Shown here one piece after another: positions 7,983-16,519 of a stretch of DNA of 64,000 nucleotides (its first letter is position 1; each line of letters starts with the position of its first letter). The DNA lies in the NCBI RefSeq assembly GCF_000472785.1, contig NZ_AXAL01000026.1, positions 38,501-102,500 of the forward strand, given 5' to 3'. The DNA comes from Mesorhizobium loti CJ3sym (GTDB taxonomy: Bacteria > Pseudomonadota > Alphaproteobacteria > Rhizobiales > Rhizobiaceae). The notes under the pieces were generated by a model. It ran no database searches, was not told the DNA's origin, and saw nothing but the letters and a program-made list of their open reading frames with translations. The position numbers were made by a program, and so were the translations under genes.

Positions 7983-9974
7983 GTGGCACAGATCGTGACA
8001 TTGCGAGGAATGATGGGGCCGCGGCCCCACAAACATGCTGCACCGGCTTTGCTTGTGGCCGGTCTTGCCGTGTTGGCAGCCTCCCTCACGCTGCCGAGGC
8101 TGGATCTTGGTGCGGACACACTCAGGCTTTGTCTTCAGGTGTCGGTCGCGATAACGGTCTGCGCGCTTTTCTTCGCCTATCTGTTCATCGGTCGAATCTC
8201 GGAGGATCGGCGGCAGATCGCGGAGAGCGAGCAGCGCTTCCGCCGGGCAATGGAGGACTCGGCGATCGGCATCGCCATCGTCGGCCTCGACGGGCGTATT
8301 ATCCAGACCAATCCGGCCTTTGCAGCCATGCTTGGTTACACCCGCCCTGAGATTGAGGCGCTGACCTTCTTCAAGATCACACATCCTGACGACCTGCATG
8401 TCGGGCAGGAGACCATGGAAGGCATGAAGGCGGGCACGGTCAACGCTTTTCACTTCGAGAAGCGCTACCTCAAGAAGGATGGCACACCCATTTGGGCCCA
8501 TCTTGCCGGCTCCGTCATTCGTGACGAGAAAAGCGGTCGCCCGCTCTATCTCGTCTCGCAGATCGAGGACATCGACGCGCGCAAGCTGGCCGAGGCGCGC
8601 ATTGCCGAGGCCGAAACGCGCTGGAATTTCGCGCTGGCCGGCGCCGGCCAAGGCGTCTGGGACCTCGACATCCGCAGAGGCGGCACCACCTATTCCTCGA
8701 CCTGGGTCAAGATGCTTGGCTATGCGGATGGTGAACTCGATGGCGACCCCGATCGCTGGCTGACGATGATCCATCCCGACGACCGCGAGGCCGTCGCCGA
8801 GGCGGACCGCGCCCATCTCGACGGCAAGACCGAGTTTTTCGAAGCCGAGTTCAGGATGCGCCACAAGGATGGTCAGTGGGTCTGGATCCTCGATCGCGGC
8901 AAAGCCATCGAGCGCGACCGGGACGGGCGTCTGGTCAGGGCCATCGGCAGCCTGACCGACATCACCCGGCGCAAGCAGGCCGAAGAGCGCCTGACGGTGT
9001 CGGCGGCGATGCTGGCCGACGAGAAAGAGCGGCTCAGGGTGACGCTGCAGTCGATCGGCGATGCCGTCATCTGCACCGATGCGGCGAACCGCGTCACTTT
9101 CATGAACCCGGTTGCCGAGAAGCTGACCGGCGTTTCCGGCGCGGCGGCTCTCGGCAAGACGCTCGGCCATGTCTATTGGGCTGTCGACGAGGAGACGGGT
9201 CACAGGATCGGCGTGACACGGCCCGCGATCGGCGCGGAGGCGCCCTCCGACCAGAACAGCCGCGCCGTGTTGATCCGGCGTGATGACACACGCTGCAGCA
9301 TCCGCCAGGTCGTGTCGCCGATCATGAATGAACGCAGCGAATTCTGCGGTCTGGTCATCGTCTTCCAGGACTTCACCGATGCGCGTGCGCTGCAGCGCCA
9401 GCTTGCCCACGCCGCGGCGCATGATGCGCTGACCGGCCTTGCCAATCGCTCGAGCTTCATCCGTACCATGGAGGGACTGGTCGATCAGGCGCGCAGGGAC
9501 GGCACGACGGCTGGGGGCGGCCATCAGTTCATGTTCATCGACCTCGACCATTTCAAACTGGTCAACGACACAGGCGGTCACGCCGCGGGAGACGCCTTGC
9601 TGAAGCGGGTTGCCGAGGCGGTGCGCGGCGTGCTTGGTCCTGAAGACATCGTCGCGCGCCTGGGCGGCGACGAATTCGCGGTCATCCTGAAATCCGGTTC
9701 GACCGCCGGCGCCGGGATCGCGGCACGCTCCATCATCGATGCGATAGCCGGCCTGAACTTCACCTGGGATGGCCGCCAGCACGCGATCGGCGCCAGCATC
9801 GGCCTGGCGGCGATCTGCGCCAATTGCGGTGAAGTCGATGAGATCATCGCAAAGGCCGATGCCGCCTGTTACGCGGCCAAGGCTGCCGGCCGTGGGTGCG
9901 TTTCTGTAGCGCCGGACGGCAAGATCGACGATGACAGGTCAGCACCGCCCACGCCGCTGGCTGCGGCGTCATAA
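7983..9974 (+). CDS. PAS-PAS-PAS-GGDEF diguanylate cyclase
   Basis: Membrane-anchored signalling protein of about 663 residues. Two N-terminal helices (APALLVAGLAVLAASLTL and QVSVAITVCALFFAYLFIG) are followed by three PAS units beginning near RFRRAMEDSAIGIAIVG, RWNFALAGAGQGVWDLD and LRVTLQSIGDAVICTD, each with PAC-type ends (EDIDARKLAEA, TDITRRKQAEER). The C-terminal GGDEF domain opens with HDALTGLANRSSF and has an intact RLGGDEFAVIL active site near residue 560. No EAL domain is present, and the RxxD product-inhibition site is missing (GPED at that place). It should make cyclic di-GMP. The start is uncertain: the frame is open from TTG 7884, and GTG 7983 or ATG 8010 fit the membrane anchor better. 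Confidence 0.82.
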   Translation: MAQIVTLRGMMGPRPHKHAAPALLVAGLAVLAASLTLPRLDLGADTLRLCLQVSVAITVCALFFAYLFIGRISEDRRQIAESEQRFRRAMEDSAIGIAIVGLDGRIIQTNPAFAAMLGYTRPEIEALTFFKITHPDDLHVGQETMEGMKAGTVNAFHFEKRYLKKDGTPIWAHLAGSVIRDEKSGRPLYLVSQIEDIDARKLAEARIAEAETRWNFALAGAGQGVWDLDIRRGGTTYSSTWVKMLGYADGELDGDPDRWLTMIHPDDREAVAEADRAHLDGKTEFFEAEFRMRHKDGQWVWILDRGKAIERDRDGRLVRAIGSLTDITRRKQAEERLTVSAAMLADEKERLRVTLQSIGDAVICTDAANRVTFMNPVAEKLTGVSGAAALGKTLGHVYWAVDEETGHRIGVTRPAIGAEAPSDQNSRAVLIRRDDTRCSIRQVVSPIMNERSEFCGLVIVFQDFTDARALQRQLAHAAAHDALTGLANRSSFIRTMEGLVDQARRDGTTAGGGHQFMFIDLDHFKLVNDTGGHAAGDALLKRVAEAVRGVLGPEDIVARLGGDEFAVILKSGSTAGAGIAARSIIDAIAGLNFTWDGRQHAIGASIGLAAICANCGEVDEIIAKADAACYAAKAAGRGCVSVAPDGKIDDDRSAPPTPLAAAS

Positions 9975-10002
9975 GCGGCGGACGCTTTACCTCTTTGCTT
10001 TG

Positions 10003-10071
10003 AGCAATTCCCAAGGGAAAACGCGATGCGTTTTCCCGGGAAAACCGCCTCACACTTTTCCTGGAATTGCT
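10003..10071. repeat. Rhizobial palindromic intergenic element, copy 1
   Basis: The outer arms AGCAATTCC (10003-10011) and GGAATTGCT (10063-10071) enclose a perfect stem GGGAAAACGC-GAT-GCGTTTTCCC (10015-10037). It lies between the GGDEF gene and the end of the hydroxybutyryl-CoA dehydrogenase gene. The end AAAACCGC...CTGGAATTGCTT also occurs at the other side of that gene (11030-11048). It probably doubles as a bidirectional terminator. Confidence 0.75.
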
Positions 10072-10950
10072 TCAGCGCGTCGGGACGGGGTGCTCGCCGC
10101 GATAGTCGTAGAAACCGCGCCCGGTCTTGCGGCCGAGCCAGCCGGCCTCGACATATTTGACCAGCAGCGGGCAGGGGCGGTACTTCGAATCCGACAGGCC
10201 GTCATGCAGCACCTGCATGATCGACAGGCAGGTGTCGAGGCCGATGAAGTCGGCCAGCTGCAGCGGTCCCATAGGATGATTGGCGCCGAGCCGCATGGCG
10301 GTGTCGATGGCGTCGACCGAGCCTACGCCCTCGTAAAGCGTGTAGATCGCCTCGTTGATCATCGGCAGCAGGATGCGGTTGACGATGAACGCCGGGAAAT
10401 CCTCCGAGACCGTGATCGTCTTGTCGAGCTGCTTCACATAGGTCTTTGCCGCCTCGAAGGTCTGGTCCTCGGTGGCGATGCCACGCACCAGTTCGACCAG
10501 CTTCATCAGTGGAACCGGGTTCATGAAATGTATGCCGATGAAACGCTCCGGCCGGTCGGTCTGCGCGGCCAGCCGGGTGATCGAGATCGACGACGTGTTG
10601 GTCGCCAGGATCGCTTCGGGATTGAGCTGCGGACAGAGCTGCGCATAGATCTTGCGCTTGACCGTCTCGTCCTCGGTCGCCGCCTCGATCACCAGATCGG
10701 CGCCGGCAAGATCGGCCATGGTCGGCGCCGAGGCAATGCGCGCCATCGCCTGGTTGCGCAGCTTCTCGTCGAGCTTGCCTGAGCCCACCTGGCGGGCCAT
10801 GTTGCCGCTGATGGTGGCGATGCCCTTCTCGATGCGGTCAGGCGATATATCGTAGATGAGCACCTTGAAGCCTGAAAGCGCGGAGACGTGGGCGATACCC
10901 CCACCCATCTGGCCCGCGCCGATGATGCCGATCGTCTCGATCTTGCTCAT
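10072..10950 (-). CDS. hbd: 3-hydroxybutyryl-CoA dehydrogenase
   Basis: Cytoplasmic NAD(P)-dependent enzyme that interconverts acetoacetyl-CoA and 3-hydroxybutyryl-CoA, used in butyrate, polyhydroxybutyrate and fatty-acid metabolism; 292 residues. The N-terminal Rossmann motif is GIIGAGQMGGGIAHV (about 8-22). The active-site His lies in GIHFMNPVPLMKLVE near residue 140, with the family SEDFPAFIVNRIL and MRLGANHPMGPLQLADFIG segments further on. I chose the ATG at 10950 (MSKIETIG), which gives the normal family length; the frame is open 27 codons further. It lies downstream of etfBA on the same strand, which fits a shared role in acyl-CoA oxidation. Confidence 0.92.
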   Translation of the reverse strand: MSKIETIGIIGAGQMGGGIAHVSALSGFKVLIYDISPDRIEKGIATISGNMARQVGSGKLDEKLRNQAMARIASAPTMADLAGADLVIEAATEDETVKRKIYAQLCPQLNPEAILATNTSSISITRLAAQTDRPERFIGIHFMNPVPLMKLVELVRGIATEDQTFEAAKTYVKQLDKTITVSEDFPAFIVNRILLPMINEAIYTLYEGVGSVDAIDTAMRLGANHPMGPLQLADFIGLDTCLSIMQVLHDGLSDSKYRPCPLLVKYVEAGWLGRKTGRGFYDYRGEHPVPTR

Positions 10951-10981
10951 TACACCGATCCCGTCCGGAGCCCTTCCGCCT

Positions 10982-11048
10982 GAATTGCGGAAGCGCCCCA
11001 CCTTTTTTGTTTTCCGCAATTCCGGACGCAAAACCGCTGGAATTGCTT
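10982..11048. repeat. Rhizobial palindromic intergenic element, copy 2
   Basis: The arms GAATTGCGGAA (10982-10992) and TTCCGCAATTC (11012-11022) form a perfect 11-bp inverted repeat, followed by GGACGCAAAACCGCTGGAATTGCTTA. That last part is a shortened version of the end of the element at 10003-10071. The two elements flank the hydroxybutyryl-CoA dehydrogenase gene on either side, in the same orientation. Confidence 0.7.
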
Positions 11049-11145
11049 AGGCCTTTGCGGCCTGTTTTTGTGCAGTGCAAACTAAAAGGGCGGGGCGACT
11101 TCGTCTACCCCACCCCAGGCATTTAATACGCTTTGTCCGAAAGCG

Positions 11146-12075
11146 TCAAAGCGCCTTCTGCAACTCCGGCAAGATAACGAAAAGATCGCCGACGAGGCCG
11201 TAGTCGGCCACCTGGAAGATCGGTGCCTCCTCATCCTTGTTGATGGCGACGATAACCTTGGAATCCTTCATGCCGGCGAGGTGCTGGATAGCGCCGGAGA
11301 TACCGACCGCGATGTAGAGATCGGGGGCGACGACCTTGCCGGTCTGGCCGACCTGCCAGTCGTTCGGAGCATAGCCGGCATCGACCGCCGCGCGCGAAGC
11401 ACCGACCGCCGCACCAAGCTTGTCGGCAACCGGCAGGATGACCTCCTGGAATTTTTCCGCCGAGCCGAGCGCGCGGCCGCCGGAGATGATGATCTTGGCC
11501 GAGGTCAGTTCCGGACGGTCGTTCTCAGAGAGCTTGTTCTCGACGAAGGTGGACAGGCCGGGATTGGCCGCCGCCTTGACGGTCTCGACCGCGGCGGAGC
11601 CGCCCTCGGGCGCCGCCTGGAAGGAGGCGGTGCGCACGGTGATGACCTTCTTGGCGTCGGTCGACTGCACCGTCTGGATGGCGTTGCCGGCATAGATCGG
11701 CCGCTTGAAGGTATCAGGCGAAACCACTTCGATGATCTCGGAGACCTGCGCGACATCGAGCAGGGCCGCGACGCGCGGCGCGACGTTCTTACCCGATGAG
11801 GTCGCCGGCGCGATGATGGTGTCATAGCCGCCAGCCAGCGACACGACGAGTGCCGCCGTCGGTTCGGCGAGGCGCTCAGCGAGTTCGTCGGCCTCAGCGA
11901 GCAGAACCTTGGTCACGCCCTTGAGCTTTGCAGCGGCGTCGGCAGCGCCCCTGGCGCCCTTGCCGGCCACCAGCACATGCACGTCCGAGCCGATCTGCAG
12001 GGCCGCTGACAGCGCCTTGGCGGTCTGGTCGGAAAGCGTTGCGTTGTCATGTTCGGCGATGAGGAGAATTGCCAT
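11146..12075 (-). CDS. etfA: Electron transfer flavoprotein alpha subunit
   Basis: FAD-binding subunit of the ETF heterodimer, which carries electrons from acyl-CoA and other dehydrogenases to ETF-ubiquinone oxidoreductase; 309 residues, the usual length. The N-terminal adenine-nucleotide-hydrolase-like fold starts MAILLIAEHDNATLS. The C-terminal FAD domain has IIISGGRALGSAEKF, YAPNDWQVGQTGKVVAPDLY and AVGISGAIQHLAGMKDSKVI, then NKDEEAPIFQVADYGLVGDL, all hallmarks of EtfA. It follows etfB after 24 bases and is in the same operon. hbd follows after 195 bases. Confidence 0.95.
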   Translation of the reverse strand: MAILLIAEHDNATLSDQTAKALSAALQIGSDVHVLVAGKGARGAADAAAKLKGVTKVLLAEADELAERLAEPTAALVVSLAGGYDTIIAPATSSGKNVAPRVAALLDVAQVSEIIEVVSPDTFKRPIYAGNAIQTVQSTDAKKVITVRTASFQAAPEGGSAAVETVKAAANPGLSTFVENKLSENDRPELTSAKIIISGGRALGSAEKFQEVILPVADKLGAAVGASRAAVDAGYAPNDWQVGQTGKVVAPDLYIAVGISGAIQHLAGMKDSKVIVAINKDEEAPIFQVADYGLVGDLFVILPELQKAL

Positions 12076-12099
12076 TTTATCTGTTCCTTTCCCGATCGC

Positions 12100-12849
12100 T
12101 TACAAGACGCCGGCTTCGTTCTTGAGCTTGTCGATGAGCTCGGCGACGCTCTTCACCTTGACGCCCGCCTTGCGGCCGCTGGGCTCCTCGGTCTTGATGA
12201 CCTTGAGGCGCGGCTTGACGTCGGCGCCGTAATCGGCCGGGCTCTTTTCGTCTAGCTGCTTCTTCTTGGCCTTCATGATGTTGGGCAGCGAGGCATAACG
12301 CGGCTGGTTGAGGCGAAGGTCGGCGGTAACGATCGCCGGCATCTTCAGCTCCACCGTCTGCAGGCCGCCGTCGACTTCGCGCGTCACCTTGGCCTTGTCG
12401 CCTTCAAGCACGATCTTGGAGGCGAAGGTGCCCTGTGCCCAGCCAAGCAAAGCGGCTAGCATCTGGCCGGTCTGGTTGGAATCGTCGTCGATCGCCTGCT
12501 TACCGAGGATGACAAGGCCGGGCTGCTCGGCGTCGACGACGCCCTTCAGCACCTTGGCGACACCGAGCGGCTCGGTCTGTTCGTCGGTCTTGACCAGGAT
12601 GGCGCGGTCGGCGCCCATGGCGAGCGCGGTGCGCAAGGTTTCCTGTGCCTGTTGCGGTCCAATCGACACGACGATGATCTCCTCGGCCTTGCCGGCTTCC
12701 TTCAGCCGGATCGCCTCTTCGACCGCGATCTCGTCGAACGGGTTCATCGCCATCTTGACATTGGCGAGTTCAACCGCCGAACCGTCAGCCTTCACACGAA
12801 CCTTGACGTTCGCATCCACAACCCGCTTCACGGGCACAAGGATCTTCAT
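12100..12849 (-). CDS. etfB: Electron transfer flavoprotein beta subunit
   Basis: AMP-binding subunit of ETF, 249 residues. The N-terminus MKILVPVKRVVDANVKVRV and the KMAMNPFDEIAVEEAIRLKE stretch are standard for EtfB. The GPQQAQETLRTALAMGADRA region and the GKQAIDDDSNQTGQMLAALL segment complete the family signature. It is first in the etfB-etfA unit, with hbd downstream. An imperfectly T-rich hairpin (12938-12963) lies between it and the upstream rhomboid gene, so it likely has its own promoter in 12850-12935. Confidence 0.95.
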   Translation of the reverse strand: MKILVPVKRVVDANVKVRVKADGSAVELANVKMAMNPFDEIAVEEAIRLKEAGKAEEIIVVSIGPQQAQETLRTALAMGADRAILVKTDEQTEPLGVAKVLKGVVDAEQPGLVILGKQAIDDDSNQTGQMLAALLGWAQGTFASKIVLEGDKAKVTREVDGGLQTVELKMPAIVTADLRLNQPRYASLPNIMKAKKKQLDEKSPADYGADVKPRLKVIKTEEPSGRKAGVKVKSVAELIDKLKNEAGVL

Positions 12850-12937
12850 TTGCCTGTCACCTCTTCACGCTAGTTGGGCGCGCTATAGCAGCCTGCGCCT
12901 TTTCTGAGTTGTCGAAAGCCGACATTCCTGACTGAAT

Positions 12938-12963
12938 TCCGGCCAGACGGAATTCTGGCCGGA
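12938..12963. terminator. Hairpin between rhomboid gene and etfB
   Basis: The arms TCCGGCCAGA (12938-12947) and TCTGGCCGGA (12954-12963) form a perfect 10-bp stem with a 6-base loop. It lies downstream of the rhomboid stop (minus strand) and upstream of etfB. No long T-run follows, so termination would be weak or factor-dependent. Confidence 0.45.
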
Positions 12964-13083
12964 TGGAAATTCTGGTCTTTGCCCGTCTTGGACTGATCCT
13001 TAACAGCCTTAGGCCCAGACGGAGACGTTTCCGTAGTTGGGGCAACCCTTGACGTCAATACGCTGAAAGCGGCTCAAATCGGT

Positions 13084-13884
13084 TCAGTTTGAGCCAGAAG
13101 GGTTTCCTCGGCCCCAGCGCGCCGTGGTGGCTGGCGGTTCTGACGCCGCTGGTTCGGCAGCAACCGGCGGCTGGTCGGGCGCAGGAGACACGGTATCCTC
13201 GTCGGCGCCGGCAAAAAGCGGCACGCCGCGGCTGCGCAGGACAAGCACCAGCACGGCGCCTGCCATGATGCCGCCGATGTGGCAAGCCCAGGAAATCTGG
13301 TCCTCGCCGCCGCGGGCAAACATGAAAACCTGGAACAGCACCCACAGGATGAGCGGGATGAAGGCCGGTATGCGCAAAGGGATACGGGCAAAGGCCAGCA
13401 CCCAGACCTTCACCCTGGGGTAGAGGATCAGGTAGGCGACGACCACGCCGGCGATGGCACCGGAGGCGCCGATCAGCGGCACCTGCGAATCCCAGGCGAC
13501 GAGGCCCTGGAAAGCGGCGCCGGCGATGGCGCAGAGCAAATAAAAGATGAGGTAGCGGACGTGGCCGAGCGCGTCCTCGACATTGTCGCCGAACACCCAC
13601 AGGAACAGCATGTTTCCGCCGAGGTGGAAGATGTCGGCATGCAGGAAGGAGTAGGTGAGATAGCTCAGGCTTTCGGGGATGACGACGAAGCGAGGGTCAA
13701 GCTCGGCCGTGTTGTGAACGACGGATGGAATGAAGCCGAGGCCAAGCACCGCCGCATTGGTGAAGTTCTCGCCGCCGAGGGCAGTGGCGCAATAGACCAG
13801 CGCGTTGGCCACGATCAGGCCGATCGTCACATATTGCAGGCGGATATGGCGCAGCCTGTTGGTATCATAAAGCGGGATGAACAT
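13084..13884 (-). CDS. Rhomboid family intramembrane serine protease
   Basis: Polytopic inner-membrane protease of 266 residues with six or more membrane segments. The nucleophile motif GASGAIAG (Ser near residue 138) and the paired histidine in ACHIGGIMAG (near 201) form the rhomboid Ser-His dyad. The HADIFHLGGNMLFLWVFGDNVED segment is the family's conserved loop 1/TM2 region (HxxxN-type). The tail after residue 230 is Pro/Ala-rich and probably disordered. It is transcribed just downstream of the cobalamin adenosyltransferase gene after a 33-base gap. The substrate is unknown. Confidence 0.92.
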   Translation of the reverse strand: MFIPLYDTNRLRHIRLQYVTIGLIVANALVYCATALGGENFTNAAVLGLGFIPSVVHNTAELDPRFVVIPESLSYLTYSFLHADIFHLGGNMLFLWVFGDNVEDALGHVRYLIFYLLCAIAGAAFQGLVAWDSQVPLIGASGAIAGVVVAYLILYPRVKVWVLAFARIPLRIPAFIPLILWVLFQVFMFARGGEDQISWACHIGGIMAGAVLVLVLRSRGVPLFAGADEDTVSPAPDQPPVAAEPAASEPPATTARWGRGNPSGSN

Positions 13885-13917
13885 CGATTGCTGGCCCCCT
13901 CCCGCTCTTCGGTCCGT

Positions 13918-14499
13918 TCAGCGGTTTTCGCCGGGAACCCATAGCACGTCGGCATTTCCATTGTCATTGACCGCCCGGGCGGCGACAAACAGGAAATCCG
14001 AGACGCGGTTGACGTATTTCAGCCCGTCGCGGTTGACGTGTTCATTCGGATCTTGCGCCAAGGCCACCATCAGCCGTTCGGCGCGCCGCGCCACGGTGCG
14101 GGCAAGATGCAAGGCAGCGGCCGCCGGCGAACCGCCGTTGAGCACAAAGGATTTGAGCGGCTGGAGGTCCTTGTTGAGGAGGTCGATGTCCTTCTCGACG
14201 CGATCGGTCTGTGCTGGTGTGATCCGCAAGGGCTCGTATTCGAGCGGCTTGCCGTCGTCCGGCACGGCAAGGTCAGCGCCGAGGTCGAAGAGATCGTTCT
14301 GGATGCGCGAAAGCATGGCGTCGATCGCCGGGTGGTTCTCTGCGGTATGGACCCGGGCAATGCCGATACAGGCATTGGCTTCGTCCACGGTGCCGTAGGC
14401 GTCAACCCGCAGGTCGGATTTTAGCCGTCGTTCACCGGTGCCGAGGCCCGTGGTGCCGTCGTCGCCGGTGCGGGTGTAGATCTTGTTGAGCTTGACCAT
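13918..14499 (-). CDS. Cob(I)yrinic acid a,c-diamide adenosyltransferase (PduO type)
   Basis: Transfers the adenosyl group of ATP to cob(I)alamin or its precursor to make adenosylcobalamin; 193 residues, cytoplasmic. The N-terminal ATP-binding signature is KIYTRTGDDGTTGLGTGERR. The second conserved segment is LARTVARRAERLMVAL, and the C-terminus has YVNRVSDFLFVAARAVN, both standard for the PduO/MMAB class (not the CobA/BtuR class). It starts 25 bases after the small twin-TM gene upstream. No cobalamin riboswitch is visible nearby. Confidence 0.93.
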   Translation of the reverse strand: MVKLNKIYTRTGDDGTTGLGTGERRLKSDLRVDAYGTVDEANACIGIARVHTAENHPAIDAMLSRIQNDLFDLGADLAVPDDGKPLEYEPLRITPAQTDRVEKDIDLLNKDLQPLKSFVLNGGSPAAAALHLARTVARRAERLMVALAQDPNEHVNRDGLKYVNRVSDFLFVAARAVNDNGNADVLWVPGENR

Positions 14500-14524
14500 T
14501 TCGTCTCCCCCGCTGCCGATATCT

Positions 14525-14716
14525 TCACTTGCGGGTGAAATACACGGCCAGCAGGATCAGCACCAGCGCCACGGCCTGCAGCATGACGCGTGCCTGCATC
14601 AGCTTGTTCGAGGTGACACCGGAACCGCCGCGCATCATGTTGATGAGGCCTCGGATCAGCACGATCACCACGGCGGCCATGACCAGAATGGCGAGGATGT
14701 TGAAGACGGTTGCCAT
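14525..14716 (-). CDS. Twin transmembrane HIG1-type small protein
   Basis: A 63-residue inner-membrane protein with two helices (NILAILVMAAVVIVLIRGLI and MLQAVALVLILLAVYF) linked by a polar loop containing SNKLMQARV. This is the layout of alphaproteobacterial HIG1-domain twin-TM proteins, relatives of mitochondrial Rcf/HIG1 respiratory factors. It lies between an SDR gene and the cobalamin adenosyltransferase gene with short gaps, all on the minus strand. Function in this organism is not shown by the sequence. Confidence 0.8.
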   Translation of the reverse strand: MATVFNILAILVMAAVVIVLIRGLINMMRGGSGVTSNKLMQARVMLQAVALVLILLAVYFTRK

Positions 14717-14742
14717 TGTTGCGTTTCCAGTTGTTTTGGCGT

Positions 14743-15618
14743 TCAGGCGCGTCTGGCCATCAGACGGTAGAGTATCGATGCCGGCAGGATGCGTTTGAGC
14801 GCGGCGCCGATCTTAGCCGGCACTGTTACCACATAGTGCGGACGCGGGCGCCGCGACAGAAGTGCATGGCGCAGAACCGTATAGACCACTTCTGGCCCGG
14901 GTTTCAGCGCCGACTGGCTGCCGCCGGCGCGCAGCCGTTCCAGTTGCGCGGCATATTCGCCGCTGTGCACGGAATTCTCGATGTCGATGTTTTTCAGGAA
15001 CCAGGGCAGGCCGTTGCTGGCGATCTTCGATTTCACCGGGCCCGGCTCGATCAGCGAGACATGGACGCCGCTGCCTTGCAGTTCCTGGCGCTGGCAGAGC
15101 ATCAGCGCCTCGAGCGCATGTTTCGATGCCGAATAGGCGCCGCGAAAGCGCACCGGCACCAGGCCAAGGATCGACGAGCAATGGACGAGGCGGCCACGGC
15201 CCTGGCGGCGCATCACCGGCACGAGACGGCTGGTCAAATCATGCCACCCGAAGAAATTGACCTCGAACTGTGCCTTCAGCGCGGCCACCGACAGGTCCTC
15301 GACCGCGCCGGCCTGCGCGTAGGCGCCATTGTTGAACAGGGCGTCGAGCTTGCCGCCGGTGCGCTTGAGGACCTCCGATGCCAGAGCGGCGATGGAGTCT
15401 GGTTCGCTGTAGTCGAGGTAAAGGGCCTCGATGCCGTCCGCTTCGAGGGCGGCGATGTCTTCCGGCTTGCGCGCTGTCGCGAACACCCGCCAGCCTTCGG
15501 CCTTCAACGCCCGCACGCAATATGCGCCTATGCCTGAAGACGCACCGGTGACGATGATGGTGCGCAACTCTGTGGCTGGGGAATTCGTGGTTTGACTTAG
15601 GGTTGCCATTTGCCGCAT
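14743..15618 (-). CDS. SDR family oxidoreductase
   Basis: Short-chain dehydrogenase of 291 residues. The cofactor motif TGASSGIG is at about 24-31 and the catalytic pair Y-x3-K sits in YSASKHALEAL (Tyr near 162). The Ser that completes the catalytic set is in LVHCSSILGLVP. An acidic residue after the second strand is absent (ARKPEDIAAL follows), which suggests NADP(H). The length and C-terminal extension (VVTVPAKIGAALKRILP) resemble sterol/retinol-type SDRs annotated only as SDR oxidoreductases. It is divergent from the YihY gene with a 49-base gap, so their promoters overlap. Substrate unknown. Confidence 0.85.
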   Translation of the reverse strand: MRQMATLSQTTNSPATELRTIIVTGASSGIGAYCVRALKAEGWRVFATARKPEDIAALEADGIEALYLDYSEPDSIAALASEVLKRTGGKLDALFNNGAYAQAGAVEDLSVAALKAQFEVNFFGWHDLTSRLVPVMRRQGRGRLVHCSSILGLVPVRFRGAYSASKHALEALMLCQRQELQGSGVHVSLIEPGPVKSKIASNGLPWFLKNIDIENSVHSGEYAAQLERLRAGGSQSALKPGPEVVYTVLRHALLSRRPRPHYVVTVPAKIGAALKRILPASILYRLMARRA

Positions 15619-15667
15619 TCACTTCCCATATTCGCGGCGTCGAGACAATCGAAGGGAGCGCGCGTCC

Positions 15668-16519
15668 TTGCTGCGGAATATTGTCGCCCTGCGCCGCGTG
15701 CTCTACGACGCGCTCGGTCATTTCAACACCGATGACGGCTGGGCGATGGCCAGCCATCTGGCGATCACCTCGCTGATGGCGCTGTTTCCGTTCCTGATCT
15801 TCGCAACGACCTTGGGCAGCTTCCTCGGCGCCCAGGCTTTTGCCGACACGGCCGTGCATCTGGTCTTCGACACCTGGCCGGATCAGATCGCCAAGCCGAT
15901 CGCGCATGAGGTGCTGAACGTGCTGACCGTCCGGCGCACCGATCTGTTGACCTACGGCGTGCTGCTTGCCGCCTACTTTGCCTCGAACGGCATCGAGGCA
16001 TTGCGCACGTCGCTCAACCGCGCCTATCGCGTCACCGAGACGCGCGGCATCATCCATCGCCGGGTGCAGAGCCTGTTCTTCGTGCTGATCGCGACGGCCG
16101 GGTTCCTGGCGATCAGCGTGCTCCTGGTGTTCGCGCCCTTGCTGGCGCGGCTGGCGGAAGCGCATTTCGAGTGGATCAAACCCTATACCGGCACGATCAC
16201 GCTGTGGCGGTACGTCATTGCCTCAACCGTTATCATCGGTGGGCTGTTTTCGGTGCACTACTGGCTGCCGGCCGGCAAGCGCCGCTTCGTCTCGCTGGTA
16301 CCGGGCATCATCTTCACGCTGGCCGCATGGCTTATCGGCTCGACGATGTTTGCCACCTATCTCGACCATTTCTCGTCCTATGTGACGACCTATGCCGGTC
16401 TCGCCTCGATCATGATCGCGGTGGTTTTCCTCTACATTGTGTCGGCGATCTTCATCCTTGGCGGCGAGCTCAATGCCGCGATCAGCCGTTATCTGGAGGC
16501 GCGTGCCCGGGTCGGCTGA
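15668..16519 (+). CDS. YihY/BrkB family inner-membrane protein
   Basis: Polytopic membrane protein of 283 residues with about six helices, beginning at TTG with GAAGGGAG upstream. Family signatures include FNTDDGWAMASHLAITSLMALFPFLIF near the N-terminus (read as separate pieces), YFASNGIEALRTSLNRAYRV in the middle, and YAGLASIMIAVVFLYIVSAI, then GGELNAAI near the C-terminus. The last 31 bases overlap the end of the convergent DMT transporter gene. Members are often labelled ribonuclease BN in error; the true role is unknown, probably transport or envelope maintenance. Confidence 0.88.
   Translation: MLRNIVALRRVLYDALGHFNTDDGWAMASHLAITSLMALFPFLIFATTLGSFLGAQAFADTAVHLVFDTWPDQIAKPIAHEVLNVLTVRRTDLLTYGVLLAAYFASNGIEALRTSLNRAYRVTETRGIIHRRVQSLFFVLIATAGFLAISVLLVFAPLLARLAEAHFEWIKPYTGTITLWRYVIASTVIIGGLFSVHYWLPAGKRRFVSLVPGIIFTLAAWLIGSTMFATYLDHFSSYVTTYAGLASIMIAVVFLYIVSAIFILGGELNAAISRYLEARARVG

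Noticed and set aside
7932..9782. 616-codon minus-strand frame across the GGDEF gene
   Set aside because: Antisense to a protein with clear PAS and GGDEF motifs; composition typical of a shadow frame.
13918..14742. Cobalamin riboswitch near the adenosyltransferase gene
   Set aside because: The spacers are 25-33 bases long and lack the conserved B12-box sequence.
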